DNA of 40,960 bases from Salinivirgaceae bacterium. GTDB taxonomy: Bacteria > Bacteroidota > Bacteroidia > Bacteroidales > SZUA-534. The position numbers and the translations under genes are program-made. Below, piece by piece: positions 8,453 to 16,212 of this stretch. Every line of letters begins with the position of its first letter. Positions within the stretch are counted from its first letter, which is position 1. Where the stretch lies: assembly GCA_016284875.1 (NCBI GenBank), contig JAEEPS010000022.1, positions 1 through 40,960 of the forward strand, given 5' to 3'. The notes under the pieces were generated by a model. The model searched no databases and was not told where the DNA came from. It saw only the letters and a list, made by a program, of their open reading frames with translations.

Positions 8453-9310
8453 TCAATCTATGCCTGACGGCCAGGGATTTGAGACAATGCCCGCCATATC
8501 AAGCATCGCTTTGTGTGCAACATCACGCATCCGCGCGGGTTCTTCCTTCCGCGACGCTTTAACATCGGGGATAATCGGGTCGCCAACGCGAATGGTGAGC
8601 AGCGGCTCGTCTTTGCTGATAAACTTGCGCCAGCCTGTGCGTGGCCTGAACGAAATCATCAACGGCACTACAGGCAGCGAGTACCTGTAAGCCATATTGA
8701 ATGTTCCTATTTTGAAAGGCCGAAGCGGCGCGTAGAATTTCCAACTGCAACTTTCGGGGAAAATGTGAATCCACTGCTTGGCTTTGTGCAAGTCGTCTAA
8801 TGCTTGCGCAAATTTTGTAAGCCCGCCGTACTCATCGGGAATGGCTATGCCGCCAATGGCTTTCATTACGAATCCGTCTTTGCCGTTGAATGGCTGCGAG
8901 TACATTGGAATCCACGCCTTGCGGAAACGCATTGCCTGCATAACGCATATCATATCCCAACGGTGAACGTGGTTGCAGACGGTCATCACGCCATTGGCGA
9001 AGAGTTTGCTGTTGCGACGGATTTTCTCGCGGCCCTCAATCTTAAGGCCATACCTGATTCGGTTCACAGGAAAAGCCACTGCCCAGGTAATCATATAAAC
9101 AGCAAAATGTAATATTTTGAATTTCAGCGATTTGTCGAGATATGTGTAAGTCTCGTCGAATTTGATATCCTTGTTTTTCCCGCGTATGGGCGCCATTCTT
9201 GTGAATGGATTTTCGCCAGAAAATTCCACGTCAGGTTTTGGAACATACACACCTTCCCTAACCTCGAAATTCTTATACGCAGGGCCAAATGCCGAATAGT
9301 CCTTTAACAT
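8453..9310 (-). CDS. glsA: PlsC-type O-acyltransferase, GlsA-like
   Basis: A 285-residue 1-acyl-glycerol-phosphate acyltransferase-family protein. The HX4D catalytic motif is H114-VHRW-D119 (in CNHVHRWDM), and block III is IFPES at 183-187, near the usual FPEG. One hydrophobic helix (about 65-84, FKILHFAVYMITWAVAF) should anchor it to the inner membrane. Coupling to the GNAT gene (12-base gap) supports a role as the O-acyltransferase of glycine-lipid synthesis rather than general phosphatidate synthesis. It starts 63 bases after the cysteine desulfurase gene on the same strand, so read-through from the encapsulin operon is possible. Confidence 0.72.
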   Translation of the reverse strand: MLKDYSAFGPAYKNFEVREGVYVPKPDVEFSGENPFTRMAPIRGKNKDIKFDETYTYLDKSLKFKILHFAVYMITWAVAFPVNRIRYGLKIEGREKIRRNSKLFANGVMTVCNHVHRWDMICVMQAMRFRKAWIPMYSQPFNGKDGFVMKAIGGIAIPDEYGGLTKFAQALDDLHKAKQWIHIFPESCSWKFYAPLRPFKIGTFNMAYRYSLPVVPLMISFRPRTGWRKFISKDEPLLTIRVGDPIIPDVKASRKEEPARMRDVAHKAMLDMAGIVSNPWPSGID

Positions 9311-9373
9311 TCTCCTGAACCTTATAACTTATTAAGTTACAACAAGTGACTTTTACTCTGCAACCTTACATCC

Positions 9374-10978
9374 TTACTTCGTCGTTCCCACAATCTTCCG
9401 CAGCGCAATCACCAGACGGTCAACCTCTTCGCGGGTGTTGTAAACGGCGAACGTGGGGCGAACCGACATCTCGTAGCCCAAAGCCCGCAACGCAGGTTGG
9501 GCGCAATGGTGGCCAGCGCGCACGGCAATACCTTCTTTGTCAAGCATTTGACCGACTTGCGGCGCAGGAATGCCAGGAATGTCGAACGACACAACGCTGA
9601 CGCGGTTTTTGGGGTTGCCAATGAGCGTTACGCCAGGAACGAGCGCAATCTGCTGCCGCGCGTACTCCGTCAGGTCGTGCTCGTGGCGCTCAATGTTGTG
9701 AATGCCCACGCTGTTGACAAAATCGAGCGCATAACCCAGCCCAATGGCATCGGCAATGTTGGGCGTGCCAGCCTCGAAGCGTGCGGGCGGTTCGTTGAAC
9801 TCGGTACGCTCAATGGTCACGTCCTTAATCATATTGCCGCCACCCTGCCACGGCGGAAGCATTGCCAGCGCCTCTTTTTTGCCGTAAACCACGCCAATGC
9901 CCGACGGGCCGTAAATCTTGTGGCCCGAAAAGACAAAGAAATCGCAGTCCATATCCTGAACGTCGATTTTGGTGTGAGCCACCGACTGCGCGCCGTCAAT
10001 CAGCACGGGAATGTTGTGAGAATGAGCGATTTTAATGATTGCCGCCACATCGTTGATTGTTCCGTAGGTGTTGTTGACGTGCCCGACGGAAACAAATTTA
10101 GTCCGCGGTGTTATAAGTCGTTCAAACTCAGTCAGAATCAAGTCGCCATTGCGGTCGGTGGGAATGGCGCGAAGTTCGGCCTTGCGCTCCTTGCACACCT
10201 GCTGCCACGGCACAATGTTGGCGTGGTGGTCGAGTGTCGATACAATCACATTGTCGCCCTCGAGCAAATACTTGCGCCCGAAAGTCTGCGCCACAAGATT
10301 GATACCCTCGGTTGTTCCGCGCACGAAAACAATGTTATCGACCGACGGTGCGTTTATGAACCTTGCAACCTTCTCACGCGCGCTCTCATACTGGTCGGTT
10401 GAACGGGCGGCAAGAGTGTGTGCGCCACGGTGAATGTTCGAGTAGTCGGTCTTGTAGAAGTGGCTCAGGCCGTCAATCACGCGCAAGGGTTTCTGTGTTG
10501 AAGCGCCGTTGTCGAACCACACCAAATCCTTGCCGTTCACCTTCTGGTCGAGAATGGGGAACTGCTTGCGAATCTCAGTCTGGTCAATGGTGTCGGCCTC
10601 CTCATAGTGCAGGTTGCGCACCAGTTCAGTTTCGGGAATGCCGATTCCGAACCCGTTGTCCTTCAGCATACATTTCCGATGGTCGGGCTGCACATCGTCT
10701 TGTTTGTCAGACGGTTGCAAGTCAGGTTCGGCCTTGGGCGCGTCTTCGGAAAAATATTTTTCGACCACGCTCTTGAACAGCGTCGCATCGGCATCCGAAA
10801 GTTCGCCTGTGAGCGGAACCTGCGGCATTGCGGAAGCGCTGAAATCGGCCTCTGGCGCTGGCTGCGCCAATGTCGGACTTGCGTCGGGCACGGGTGCGTC
10901 AGCGTCGAACCTGAACTGCGGAATCTGCCCCAGTTCGGGAATGTCGGGCCTGAAGTTATCTAATTCATTGGCATACAT
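9374..10978 (-). CDS. SufS-type cysteine desulfurase with long N-terminal extension, probable encapsulin cargo
   Basis: A 534-residue PLP enzyme releasing sulfur from cysteine as a persulfide. The catalytic core starts near residue 136 (IRKQFPILD). PLP is held by Lys354 in SGHK and His251-His252 stack nearby; Cys492 in GHHCAQP is the persulfide cysteine. Standard SufS is about 400 residues, so some 130 residues are extra. That extension is rich in Pro, Ala, Asp and Gln, is predicted disordered, and includes short hydrophobic islands (ELGQIPQFRF, MPQVPLTGEL). In family 2 encapsulins the cysteine desulfurase cargo is loaded through such an extension. Its ATG overlaps the encapsulin stop in TAATG, giving strong translational coupling. 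Confidence 0.93.
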   Translation of the reverse strand: MYANELDNFRPDIPELGQIPQFRFDADAPVPDASPTLAQPAPEADFSASAMPQVPLTGELSDADATLFKSVVEKYFSEDAPKAEPDLQPSDKQDDVQPDHRKCMLKDNGFGIGIPETELVRNLHYEEADTIDQTEIRKQFPILDQKVNGKDLVWFDNGASTQKPLRVIDGLSHFYKTDYSNIHRGAHTLAARSTDQYESAREKVARFINAPSVDNIVFVRGTTEGINLVAQTFGRKYLLEGDNVIVSTLDHHANIVPWQQVCKERKAELRAIPTDRNGDLILTEFERLITPRTKFVSVGHVNNTYGTINDVAAIIKIAHSHNIPVLIDGAQSVAHTKIDVQDMDCDFFVFSGHKIYGPSGIGVVYGKKEALAMLPPWQGGGNMIKDVTIERTEFNEPPARFEAGTPNIADAIGLGYALDFVNSVGIHNIERHEHDLTEYARQQIALVPGVTLIGNPKNRVSVVSFDIPGIPAPQVGQMLDKEGIAVRAGHHCAQPALRALGYEMSVRPTFAVYNTREEVDRLVIALRKIVGTTK

Positions 10979-12417
10979 TATTTTTCGATTTGGTTACGGT
11001 GTTGGTAATCGTGATAGTAGCCCACCTCAACGTTCTCGAGCACAGCAATGGCATCGTCGGTCAGGCTGGCGAGCGAGAAGTATTTTGTGAGCAGGTAACT
11101 TGCCACGCCGTATTGGTCGAGTCCCATCAGTCGAGCCGAAAGTGACGGCGCAATCTCGCCTGGAATGCCAGCCTGGTGCAGGCCCACAACGCCTTGCTCC
11201 TTCTCACCTGTGCGCACTAGAATAATGTCGGTGGTGCCGACGCCGCGGCTGGTCAGGTACTGGCCTTTGATTTCGACCTTGTCCGACGGAACAATGGGCA
11301 CGCCGCGCCACGTAATCACCTTTGTACCAAACAAATCGATAGAAACAGGCGGCACTCCGCGCCAAGTGCATTCACGCTCGAAGGCGGCAATGGCGCGCGG
11401 GTGGGCAATGAAGAATGCGGGCTCTTTCCAAACAAGCGACAGAAGTTCGTCAAGGTCGTCGGGGGTTGGGGCGCCGTAGCGTGTACTGATTTTGTAGCCA
11501 GGCGCAGCCTGTGCCAGCAAACCAAACGTTTTGTTGTTGATAAGTTCCCACTCCTGACGTTCCTTAATGCTCTCGATTGACAGACGAAGTTGTTGCTCCA
11601 ACTGATTGTAAGGCGCATTGTATAAGTCACTTACGCGAGTGTGGACGCGCACAACCGTCTGCAGTGTGTTGAGCGAGTATTCGGTCGGTGTCTCGTCGTA
11701 GTCAATGTATGTTTCGGGGATAATGTTGTCCTCCTCGTGGCCGCTGACAAGGTCGATATGCTTCTCACCGTGGTCGTTGACTGTGGCCTTCAGGCGCAGG
11801 TGGTCATCGACAGCGTTGTTGAACTGCTCGCGGAAATTCGGTTTTTCTTTGATAAGTTTCTCAAGCACAGGCGTTTCCAACTGAAGGAAAGTTGAGTTTG
11901 TGAGTGAGCGTACCGAGACGGTTGAACTAGCGGCGCTCAAAAGGTCGGTCTCGCCAAAATACTCGCCAGTGCCAAGCAGGGCAATGCGCAGTTCCTCGCC
12001 GTGCAGGCCAGTGCTGATAACCTCAGCCTGACCGCTTGCCACAATGAAGAATTTCTGCTTGTCTTTGCCTTGAGTGATAAGGTTTTTACCGCGTTTCACC
12101 TCAACAGGCACAAAGTTCCGCGCCAAATCCGAAACAATCTCCTCGTCGATGCTGGCGAAAAGCGGAATCTGACGCAAATCCTTCGCGGTGAAACTTGCCA
12201 CGCCGTCGAAATACTGAATTGCAATGCGGTCGGCCTTTTTCAATTCAACTTTGGTGCGGTTGACGCGGTAGGTGCCACTCTCAACCTGTGTCCACGGCAG
12301 CAGTTTCAAAAGAAGCCGCGGTGTGATTGACCCCATTTGCGGTGGGGTTTTGGTAGTATTCGCAAGTTTGCGAGCCGTTGCAGTCGTTATGCTGCGTTGA
12401 ATGTTACTGTCTGCCAT
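10978..12417 (-). CDS. Family 2B encapsulin shell protein with cNMP-binding-type domain
   Basis: A 479-residue HK97-fold shell protein. An N-terminal arm (1-60, LLPWTQVESGTYRVNR) leads into a cyclic-nucleotide-binding-type domain (about 85-210, with GEYFGETDLLSAASSTVSVRS), then the capsid fold (about 240-479: ISTRYGAPTPDDLDELLSLVWKEPAFFIAHPRAIAAFERE, and GLDQYGVASYLLTKYFSLASLTDDAIAVLENV). This arrangement defines family 2B encapsulins, which form icosahedral compartments around cysteine desulfurase. The phosphate-binding cassette lacks the usual Arg before the Ala-Thr/Ser pair, so nucleotide binding is doubtful. The operator at 12533-12553 and a terminator at 12564-12606 mark this as the first gene of its own operon. 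Confidence 0.94.
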   Translation of the reverse strand: MADSNIQRSITTATARKLANTTKTPPQMGSITPRLLLKLLPWTQVESGTYRVNRTKVELKKADRIAIQYFDGVASFTAKDLRQIPLFASIDEEIVSDLARNFVPVEVKRGKNLITQGKDKQKFFIVASGQAEVISTGLHGEELRIALLGTGEYFGETDLLSAASSTVSVRSLTNSTFLQLETPVLEKLIKEKPNFREQFNNAVDDHLRLKATVNDHGEKHIDLVSGHEEDNIIPETYIDYDETPTEYSLNTLQTVVRVHTRVSDLYNAPYNQLEQQLRLSIESIKERQEWELINNKTFGLLAQAAPGYKISTRYGAPTPDDLDELLSLVWKEPAFFIAHPRAIAAFERECTWRGVPPVSIDLFGTKVITWRGVPIVPSDKVEIKGQYLTSRGVGTTDIILVRTGEKEQGVVGLHQAGIPGEIAPSLSARLMGLDQYGVASYLLTKYFSLASLTDDAIAVLENVEVGYYHDYQHRNQIEK

Positions 12418-12532
12418 AGTTTTAATGCTTTTAAAAAGTTAATTTTAAATTATTTAGATAATTATCAATCTCGTTTTTCTTCTCAATTTTCTGATTCGGA
12501 AACACACTTTATTTGCCATTACAATTCTTATC

Positions 12533-12553
12533 AACCTATCGTTTTAATAGGTT
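12533..12553 (-). promoter_or_regulatory. Putative sulfur-regulon operator upstream of the encapsulin operon
   Basis: Perfect 7-base arms AACCTAT / ATAGGTT around a 7-base spacer, the same geometry as before cysD. The start codon is 116 bases downstream. No convincing TAnnTTTG box lies at the usual 16-17-base distance, so the promoter itself is not assigned. Confidence 0.7.
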
Positions 12554-12563
12554 TATTCTAGAT

Positions 12564-12606
12564 AAAAAATGCTATCTACAACACATTAATTCTGATGCAG
12601 ATAGCA
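12564..12606 (-). terminator. Rho-independent terminator of the cysK-JAMM operon
   Basis: On the minus strand TGCTATCT pairs with AGATAGCA (8 bp, 21-base loop) and is followed by six T. It lies 18 bases after the JAMM gene stop and just before the encapsulin operator, so the two operons are transcriptionally separate. Confidence 0.8.
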
Positions 12607-12623
12607 CAGATTTCTGATTCGCT

Positions 12624-13022
12624 CTATCTCAAATTCACCTTTTCCTTCACTTCGCCGTCGGCTATCGCGAAAGCGTTGAAAACAGGCTGCGGGCCAGCGA
12701 GCGAGAGAATGAAATACAAAATATTCGGGTCGAAGGCCAACCGAATGTCCTCTGCCGACGGCCGCGACGGCGACGCAGGGTGGCTGTGCCAGTTGCCGAC
12801 AATCACAAGTCCGTTCTGCCGCGCGTATTTGACGGCAGCAAACTGCTCGCGCGGGTCGAAACTGAAATGCTCCTCCGAATGGTCGATATTGCGCATCGGG
12901 TAATTCACCGTAACCGTTTGACGGTCAGGACCAAGCAGGTAGCCGCACGACTCCACGGGCGCATCGTTTTGCGCCTGTGCCAGAACACTCTGATAAGCCT
13001 CGTCGGTAATTGTCAGTTCCAT
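12624..13022 (-). CDS. JAMM/Mov34 metalloprotease (Mec/QbsD-like)
   Basis: A 132-residue zinc isopeptidase-like protease. The JAMM motif is complete: Glu24 in VESCG, His79 and His81 in WHSHP, Ser89 and Asp92 in SAED. In the CysO pathway the homologue Mec releases cysteine from the CysO-cysteine adduct; in QbsD and similar proteins it removes residues capping the carrier's GG end. Both roles would fit here, because the ThiS-like carrier upstream ends GGG-Ala-Ile. Its ATG directly abuts the stop of the TusA-like gene (TAG-ATG), so the two are translated together. It is the last gene before the operon terminator. Confidence 0.93.
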   Translation of the reverse strand: MELTITDEAYQSVLAQAQNDAPVESCGYLLGPDRQTVTVNYPMRNIDHSEEHFSFDPREQFAAVKYARQNGLVIVGNWHSHPASPSRPSAEDIRLAFDPNILYFILSLAGPQPVFNAFAIADGEVKEKVNLR

Positions 13023-13247
13023 CTATTTCTGAATGGTTACTTTGTGAATATTTCCTTCGACGTGCGTGATACTCAGCACGTTATAGCCTTGTTCAACAGC
13101 CGTGCGCGGCACGTTGGTGAGCGGTTCGCCTTCGGTAAGCAGCACCTCTAGAATGTCGCCCTCGGCAATCTGCGACAGTTTGAGTTTCGTCCTGACAAAT
13201 GTCATCGGGCAATGCTCGTTGGTAATGTCTAATGTGTGTGTTGCCAT
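13023..13247 (-). CDS. TusA-family sulfur-relay protein
   Basis: A 74-residue TusA/SirA-fold protein that carries sulfur as a persulfide on Cys13. The motif is CPMT where most members have CPxP, so the second proline is replaced. The length and the pattern DITNEHCPMTFVRTKLKLSQIAEGDILEVLL are family-typical. It is followed without a gap by the JAMM gene. With the DsrE-like protein it could relay sulfide or persulfide sulfur to the E1/carrier pair, or from the encapsulated desulfurase; this is inferred from position. Confidence 0.9.
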   Translation of the reverse strand: MATHTLDITNEHCPMTFVRTKLKLSQIAEGDILEVLLTEGEPLTNVPRTAVEQGYNVLSITHVEGNIHKVTIQK

Positions 13248-13471
13248 AGTTATTTAGGATTTAGAATTTTGAATGAACGCAGATAACACAGATTTAACAG
13301 ATTAACGCAGATTTTTTCTACAAAGCGGTGTCGCTTCGCGAGAAATTCTGACAAAATTTTGTTTTAAAATTTTATAAAAATTTCCGCCCGTCAGGGCGCA
13401 CCCCGAATCATATCCCTCTACCTTCATTGCTCATTTTTAATTTTCAATTTTCCACTTTCAATTTTCAATTG

Positions 13472-13951
13472 TCAAATAAACATTGTCCGTCCGCCTTCGG
13501 ATATTTCAAGGAACGACGCCACGCCGAGTGTGTCCTTCACCTCGTGAATGAAATCGGACTGCTTGAGCCCCAGAACGTGCATCGCCATCTCGCAGGCGTA
13601 CAGGTTGACGCCGAGCGCCGTGGCCGCCTCAACAAGTTCCTCAAGTGTGGCCACGTTGTTTTTGCGCATCAGTTTGCGGAAAATGCGCGGACCAGCGCCG
13701 CAGAAGTTGAATCGGCTTGTGGGTGTTGCGTGCAGGCCGCCCATCATAAAGCCGAATATTTTTGTGAGCCAGTTGCCGCCCACAAAGGCGCGGCCGCGTT
13801 TCTGCTTGATTGCGTCGAGCCCCCAGAAGGTGAAGAAAATGTTCACCTCGTAGCCCACAGCCGCAGCGCCTGTTGCCAGCGTGAACACGGCCGTCAGTTT
13901 GTCGAATTCGCCCGAAAAGGCTATCAATGAAAGTTTCTTTTTGTCTGCCAT
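13472..13951 (-). CDS. DsrE/F-like (DrsE_2) sulfur-relay protein
   Basis: A 159-residue protein of the DsrE-like superfamily. It opens with LSLIAFSGEFDKLTAVFTLATGAAAVGYEVNIFFTFWGL and has the conserved Cys120 in YACEMAMHVLGL, plus Cys84 in RFNFCGAGP. The family handles persulfides in sulfur transfer and is often found beside TusA, as here (224 bases downstream). The 224-base gap holds degenerate AT-rich repeats and no visible promoter. No signal peptide or membrane segment is clear, although residues 20-45 and 60-75 are hydrophobic. Confidence 0.88.
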   Translation of the reverse strand: MADKKKLSLIAFSGEFDKLTAVFTLATGAAAVGYEVNIFFTFWGLDAIKQKRGRAFVGGNWLTKIFGFMMGGLHATPTSRFNFCGAGPRIFRKLMRKNNVATLEELVEAATALGVNLYACEMAMHVLGLKQSDFIHEVKDTLGVASFLEISEGGRTMFI

Positions 13952-13967
13952 AATCGTTTTTTTTAAA

Positions 13968-14011
13968 GTTTAGTCGCTTCGCTGTTGAGAAGTTTAGCGC
14001 TTCGCTGTTTA
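13968..14011. repeat. Two copies of a short intergenic repeat
   Basis: Two adjacent 22-base units of the form AGTTTAGYSGCTTCGCTGTT, each with a tiny AGCG/CGCT hairpin. Two more copies lie at 18187-18235, before the symporter gene, and a weaker one near 23760. The function is unknown. Confidence 0.6.
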
Positions 14012-14043
14012 GACTCTAAACTTTCTCAACTTCCTCAACCTTC

Positions 14044-14862
14044 TCAACCCTTTTTATGTGCTGCCAAGTCGCAAACACCTTGTTCATAATCAATCAGTTC
14101 GGTCACTGTCGGATTGGTGCCGCAGAGCGGACAACTCTCGCGCCGTTTGACGTTTATCTTTCTGAAATCCATTGTTTTTGCGTTGAATGTCAGCAGTTTG
14201 TCGGTCAGTAGTTCGCCCACGCCGATAAAATATTTGAGTGTTTCGGCAGCCTGAATTGTGCCCAACATTCCCGCAATGGCGCCCAGCACGCCAGCCTGCG
14301 AGCAGGTGGGGACGGCGTTCGGCGGTGGCGGTGTCTTGAACATACAACGGTAGCAGGCGTGGCCAGGAACGTAGGTAAACGTCTGTCCCTCAAAGCGTAA
14401 GATTCCGCCGTGGCTGAACGGTTTGCCAGCCATCACGCAAGCGTCGTTGATTAGGAATTTGACGGGGAAATTGTCGGTTCCGTCAACCACAAAATCGTAG
14501 TCGCGAATAATGTCGAGCGCATTGTCGGCACGCAGAAAATCCTGATATGTAACCACTTTCACACTCGGGTTAATTGCCTGCATCGTCTCTTTGGCCGACT
14601 GAACCTTTGGCCGACCAACATCGGGCGTGGTGTGGATAATCTGCCGCTGAAGGTTGCTCAGGTCAACCACATCGCCATCGACAATGCCAATGGTGCCAAT
14701 GCCAGCGGCCGCCAGATACATCGCCACAGGCGCGCCCAGGCCGCCAGCACCAATAACCAGCACCTTCGCCTCGCGTATCTTTTCCTGCCCCTCAACACCC
14801 ACGTCCTTCAGCAGAATGTGGCGCGAGTAGCGGGTTAGTTCTTCTTCTGTATAATCGAACAT
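14044..14862 (-). CDS. ThiF/MoeB-type E1-like sulfur-carrier adenylyltransferase
   Basis: A 272-residue E1-like enzyme that adenylates the C-terminal glycine of a ubiquitin-like sulfur carrier so that sulfur can be added as a thiocarboxylate. The nucleotide loop GAGGLG is at 38-43, DLSNLQRQIIHTTPDVGRPK at 67-86 and the DGTDNFPVKFLIND stretch at 127-140. Zinc is held by Cys170/Cys173 (CYRC) and Cys244/Cys247 (CPLC). Cys187 in PTCSQAGVLG matches the active cysteine of MoeB/ThiF. There is no rhodanese domain, so sulfur must come from a separate donor such as TusA, DsrE-like protein or sulfide. The nearest carrier gene is 76 bases upstream. Confidence 0.93.
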   Translation of the reverse strand: MFDYTEEELTRYSRHILLKDVGVEGQEKIREAKVLVIGAGGLGAPVAMYLAAAGIGTIGIVDGDVVDLSNLQRQIIHTTPDVGRPKVQSAKETMQAINPSVKVVTYQDFLRADNALDIIRDYDFVVDGTDNFPVKFLINDACVMAGKPFSHGGILRFEGQTFTYVPGHACYRCMFKTPPPPNAVPTCSQAGVLGAIAGMLGTIQAAETLKYFIGVGELLTDKLLTFNAKTMDFRKINVKRRESCPLCGTNPTVTELIDYEQGVCDLAAHKKG

Positions 14863-14938
14863 AGCAATTAATGAATTACGATTTTTGGTTTTTGATTTTT
14901 GAATTACGAATTACGAATTCTCAATTTTCAATTCTCAA

Positions 14939-15151
14939 TTATATCGCGCCGCCGCCCATAAAGTACAGAAAATCAACTGCATCGCCATCGTTCAGAGTTG
15001 TTGTGTCGTAATCTTCTCTTTCAACAAACTCTTCGTTTATCTGCACGCTGACCATATCAGGCTGAGCCACATTGTTTTGCTTTATCAATTCCGATACTGT
15101 TATCGGCAATGCGACTTCCTGCTTGTCGCCGTTTACTGTAATTGTTGCCAT
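14939..15151 (-). CDS. ThiS/MoaD-like sulfur carrier with C-terminal Ala-Ile cap
   Basis: A 70-residue beta-grasp protein. The family C-terminus normally is Gly-Gly; here it reads FMGGG followed by Ala69-Ile70. Related carriers with residues after GG (QbsE with Cys-Phe is the known case) need a JAMM protease to expose the glycine, and a JAMM gene is in this operon. After activation by the E1-like enzyme the carrier would hold sulfur as a thiocarboxylate and donate it to O-acetylserine on CysK, as CysO does for CysM. The cysK stop is 21 bases upstream of this gene's ATG. It could instead serve thiamin, but no thi genes are nearby. Confidence 0.9.
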   Translation of the reverse strand: MATITVNGDKQEVALPITVSELIKQNNVAQPDMVSVQINEEFVEREDYDTTTLNDGDAVDFLYFMGGGAI

Positions 15152-15172
15152 AATATTCTGATTTTTAATATG

Positions 15173-16105
15173 TTAATCTTTAAATAACATTGTTGACAGA
15201 TAGCGTTCGCCAGAGTCGGGCAGCAGAACGACAATGCGCTTGCCCTTGTTCTCGGGACGCCGCGCAATCTCAATGGCCGCGTGCAGCGCCGCCCCCGACG
15301 AAATGCCCACCAGCACGCCCTCGCACCGCGCAATGTAGCGGGCGGCCTCGAAAGCGGCGTCATCGGTGACGCGGAAAATCTCGTCATAGACGCGCGTGTT
15401 GAGAATCTTTGGTATGAAGCCCGCGCCAATGCCTTGCAACTTGTGCGGTCCAGGCTTGCAACCTGACAGCACCGCGCTGCCCAGCGGCTCGACGGCCACC
15501 ACCTTGATTTCGGGATTGAAGGCCTTCAGTGTCTCGCCAACGCCAGTAATGGTGCCGCCCGTGCCCACACCCGCCACAAAAATGTCAATCTGCCCGTCGG
15601 TGTCGGCAATGATTTCCTGCGCCGTTGTCTCAATGTGCGCCTTTGGGTTGGCCTGATTCTCAAATTGTTGCGGAATGAACGCATCGCCAATCTGCGCCGC
15701 CAGTTCTTTTGCCTTGCGGATTGAGCCAGGCATACCCTCATAGGCGGGCGTCAGCACCAGTTCGGCACCCAGAGCCTTGAGCAGGGCTCGGCGTTCGAGA
15801 CTCATTGAGTCGGGCATTGTGAGAATGAGCCGATAGCCGCGCGTGGCAGCCACCACGGCCAGACCAATGCCTGTGTTGCCGCTTGTGGGTTCAATAATCA
15901 CCGTGTGCTTGCCAATAAGCCCTTTGCGCTCGGCCTCGTCGATTAGTTTCAGCCCCACGCGGTCCTTCACGCTGCGTCCAGGATTCAGAAACTCGAGTTT
16001 GGCCACAATCTGCGCCTTCGTCCTCTGCTCTTTCTCGATTTTGGTGAGTTCCAGAAGCGGCGTGCGGCCAATCAGTTCCGTTATGTTGTTAGCAACTTTT
16101 GCCAT
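15173..16105 (-). CDS. cysK: Cysteine synthase A (O-acetylserine sulfhydrylase)
   Basis: A 310-residue PLP enzyme making cysteine from O-acetylserine and sulfide, or a protein thiocarboxylate in CysM-like branches. PLP Lys47 is in SVKDR, the substrate loop PTSGNTGIG is near residues 73-81, GTGGT binds the cofactor phosphate, and [16 protein letters not shown] is diagnostic of the CysK side of the family. It is the first gene of the operon; a promoter and operator lie directly upstream. Because the carrier, E1 and JAMM genes follow it, it may use carrier-bound sulfur rather than free sulfide, which the sequence alone cannot decide. No cysE is in the window. Confidence 0.95.
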   Translation of the reverse strand: MAKVANNITELIGRTPLLELTKIEKEQRTKAQIVAKLEFLNPGRSVKDRVGLKLIDEAERKGLIGKHTVIIEPTSGNTGIGLAVVAATRGYRLILTMPDSMSLERRALLKALGAELVLTPAYEGMPGSIRKAKELAAQIGDAFIPQQFENQANPKAHIETTAQEIIADTDGQIDIFVAGVGTGGTITGVGETLKAFNPEIKVVAVEPLGSAVLSGCKPGPHKLQGIGAGFIPKILNTRVYDEIFRVTDDAAFEAARYIARCEGVLVGISSGAALHAAIEIARRPENKGKRIVVLLPDSGERYLSTMLFKD

Positions 16106-16133
16106 TTTTTTACATCTATTTTTTATGACTTTG

Positions 16134-16141
16134 CAAATGTA
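16134..16141 (-). promoter_or_regulatory. cysK promoter, -7 box TACATTTG
   Basis: It matches TAnnTTTG on the minus strand, 28 bases before the cysK ATG. The operator 16158-16178 ends 16 bases upstream of it, nearly the same distance as at cysD and exactly as at the copper-type receptor. Confidence 0.75.
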
Positions 16142-16157
16142 AAAATAATTTTCTACT

Positions 16158-16178
16158 TACCCACTATGTTGGTAGGTT
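16158..16178 (-). promoter_or_regulatory. Putative sulfur-regulon operator upstream of cysK
   Basis: The left arm AACCTAC is intact, the 7-base spacer is kept, and the right arm is degenerate (GTGGGTA). It is followed by AGTAGAAAAT, which matches the GGTAGAAAAT found after the operator of the copper-type receptor. Confidence 0.65.
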
Positions 16179-16212
16179 ATTTTTTTTAAAAATGTCCTGT
16201 TTAGAAAGAATT

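Noticed and set aside
9325..9339. TAACTTA-T-TAAGTTA palindrome upstream of the GlsA-like gene
   Set aside because: A perfect but very AT-rich palindrome without a recognisable promoter or other copies in the window; too weak to call an operator.
9497..10402. 301-codon open frame antisense to the cysteine desulfurase
   Set aside because: It is a shadow of a strongly conserved gene on the other strand, with no family resemblance of its own.
14878..14940. AATT-rich near-repeats (TTACGAATT, TTCAATTCTCAATT) before several genes
   Set aside because: Low-complexity AT-rich spacers of this type recur between genes; I see no array structure, so no CRISPR or defined repeat is called.
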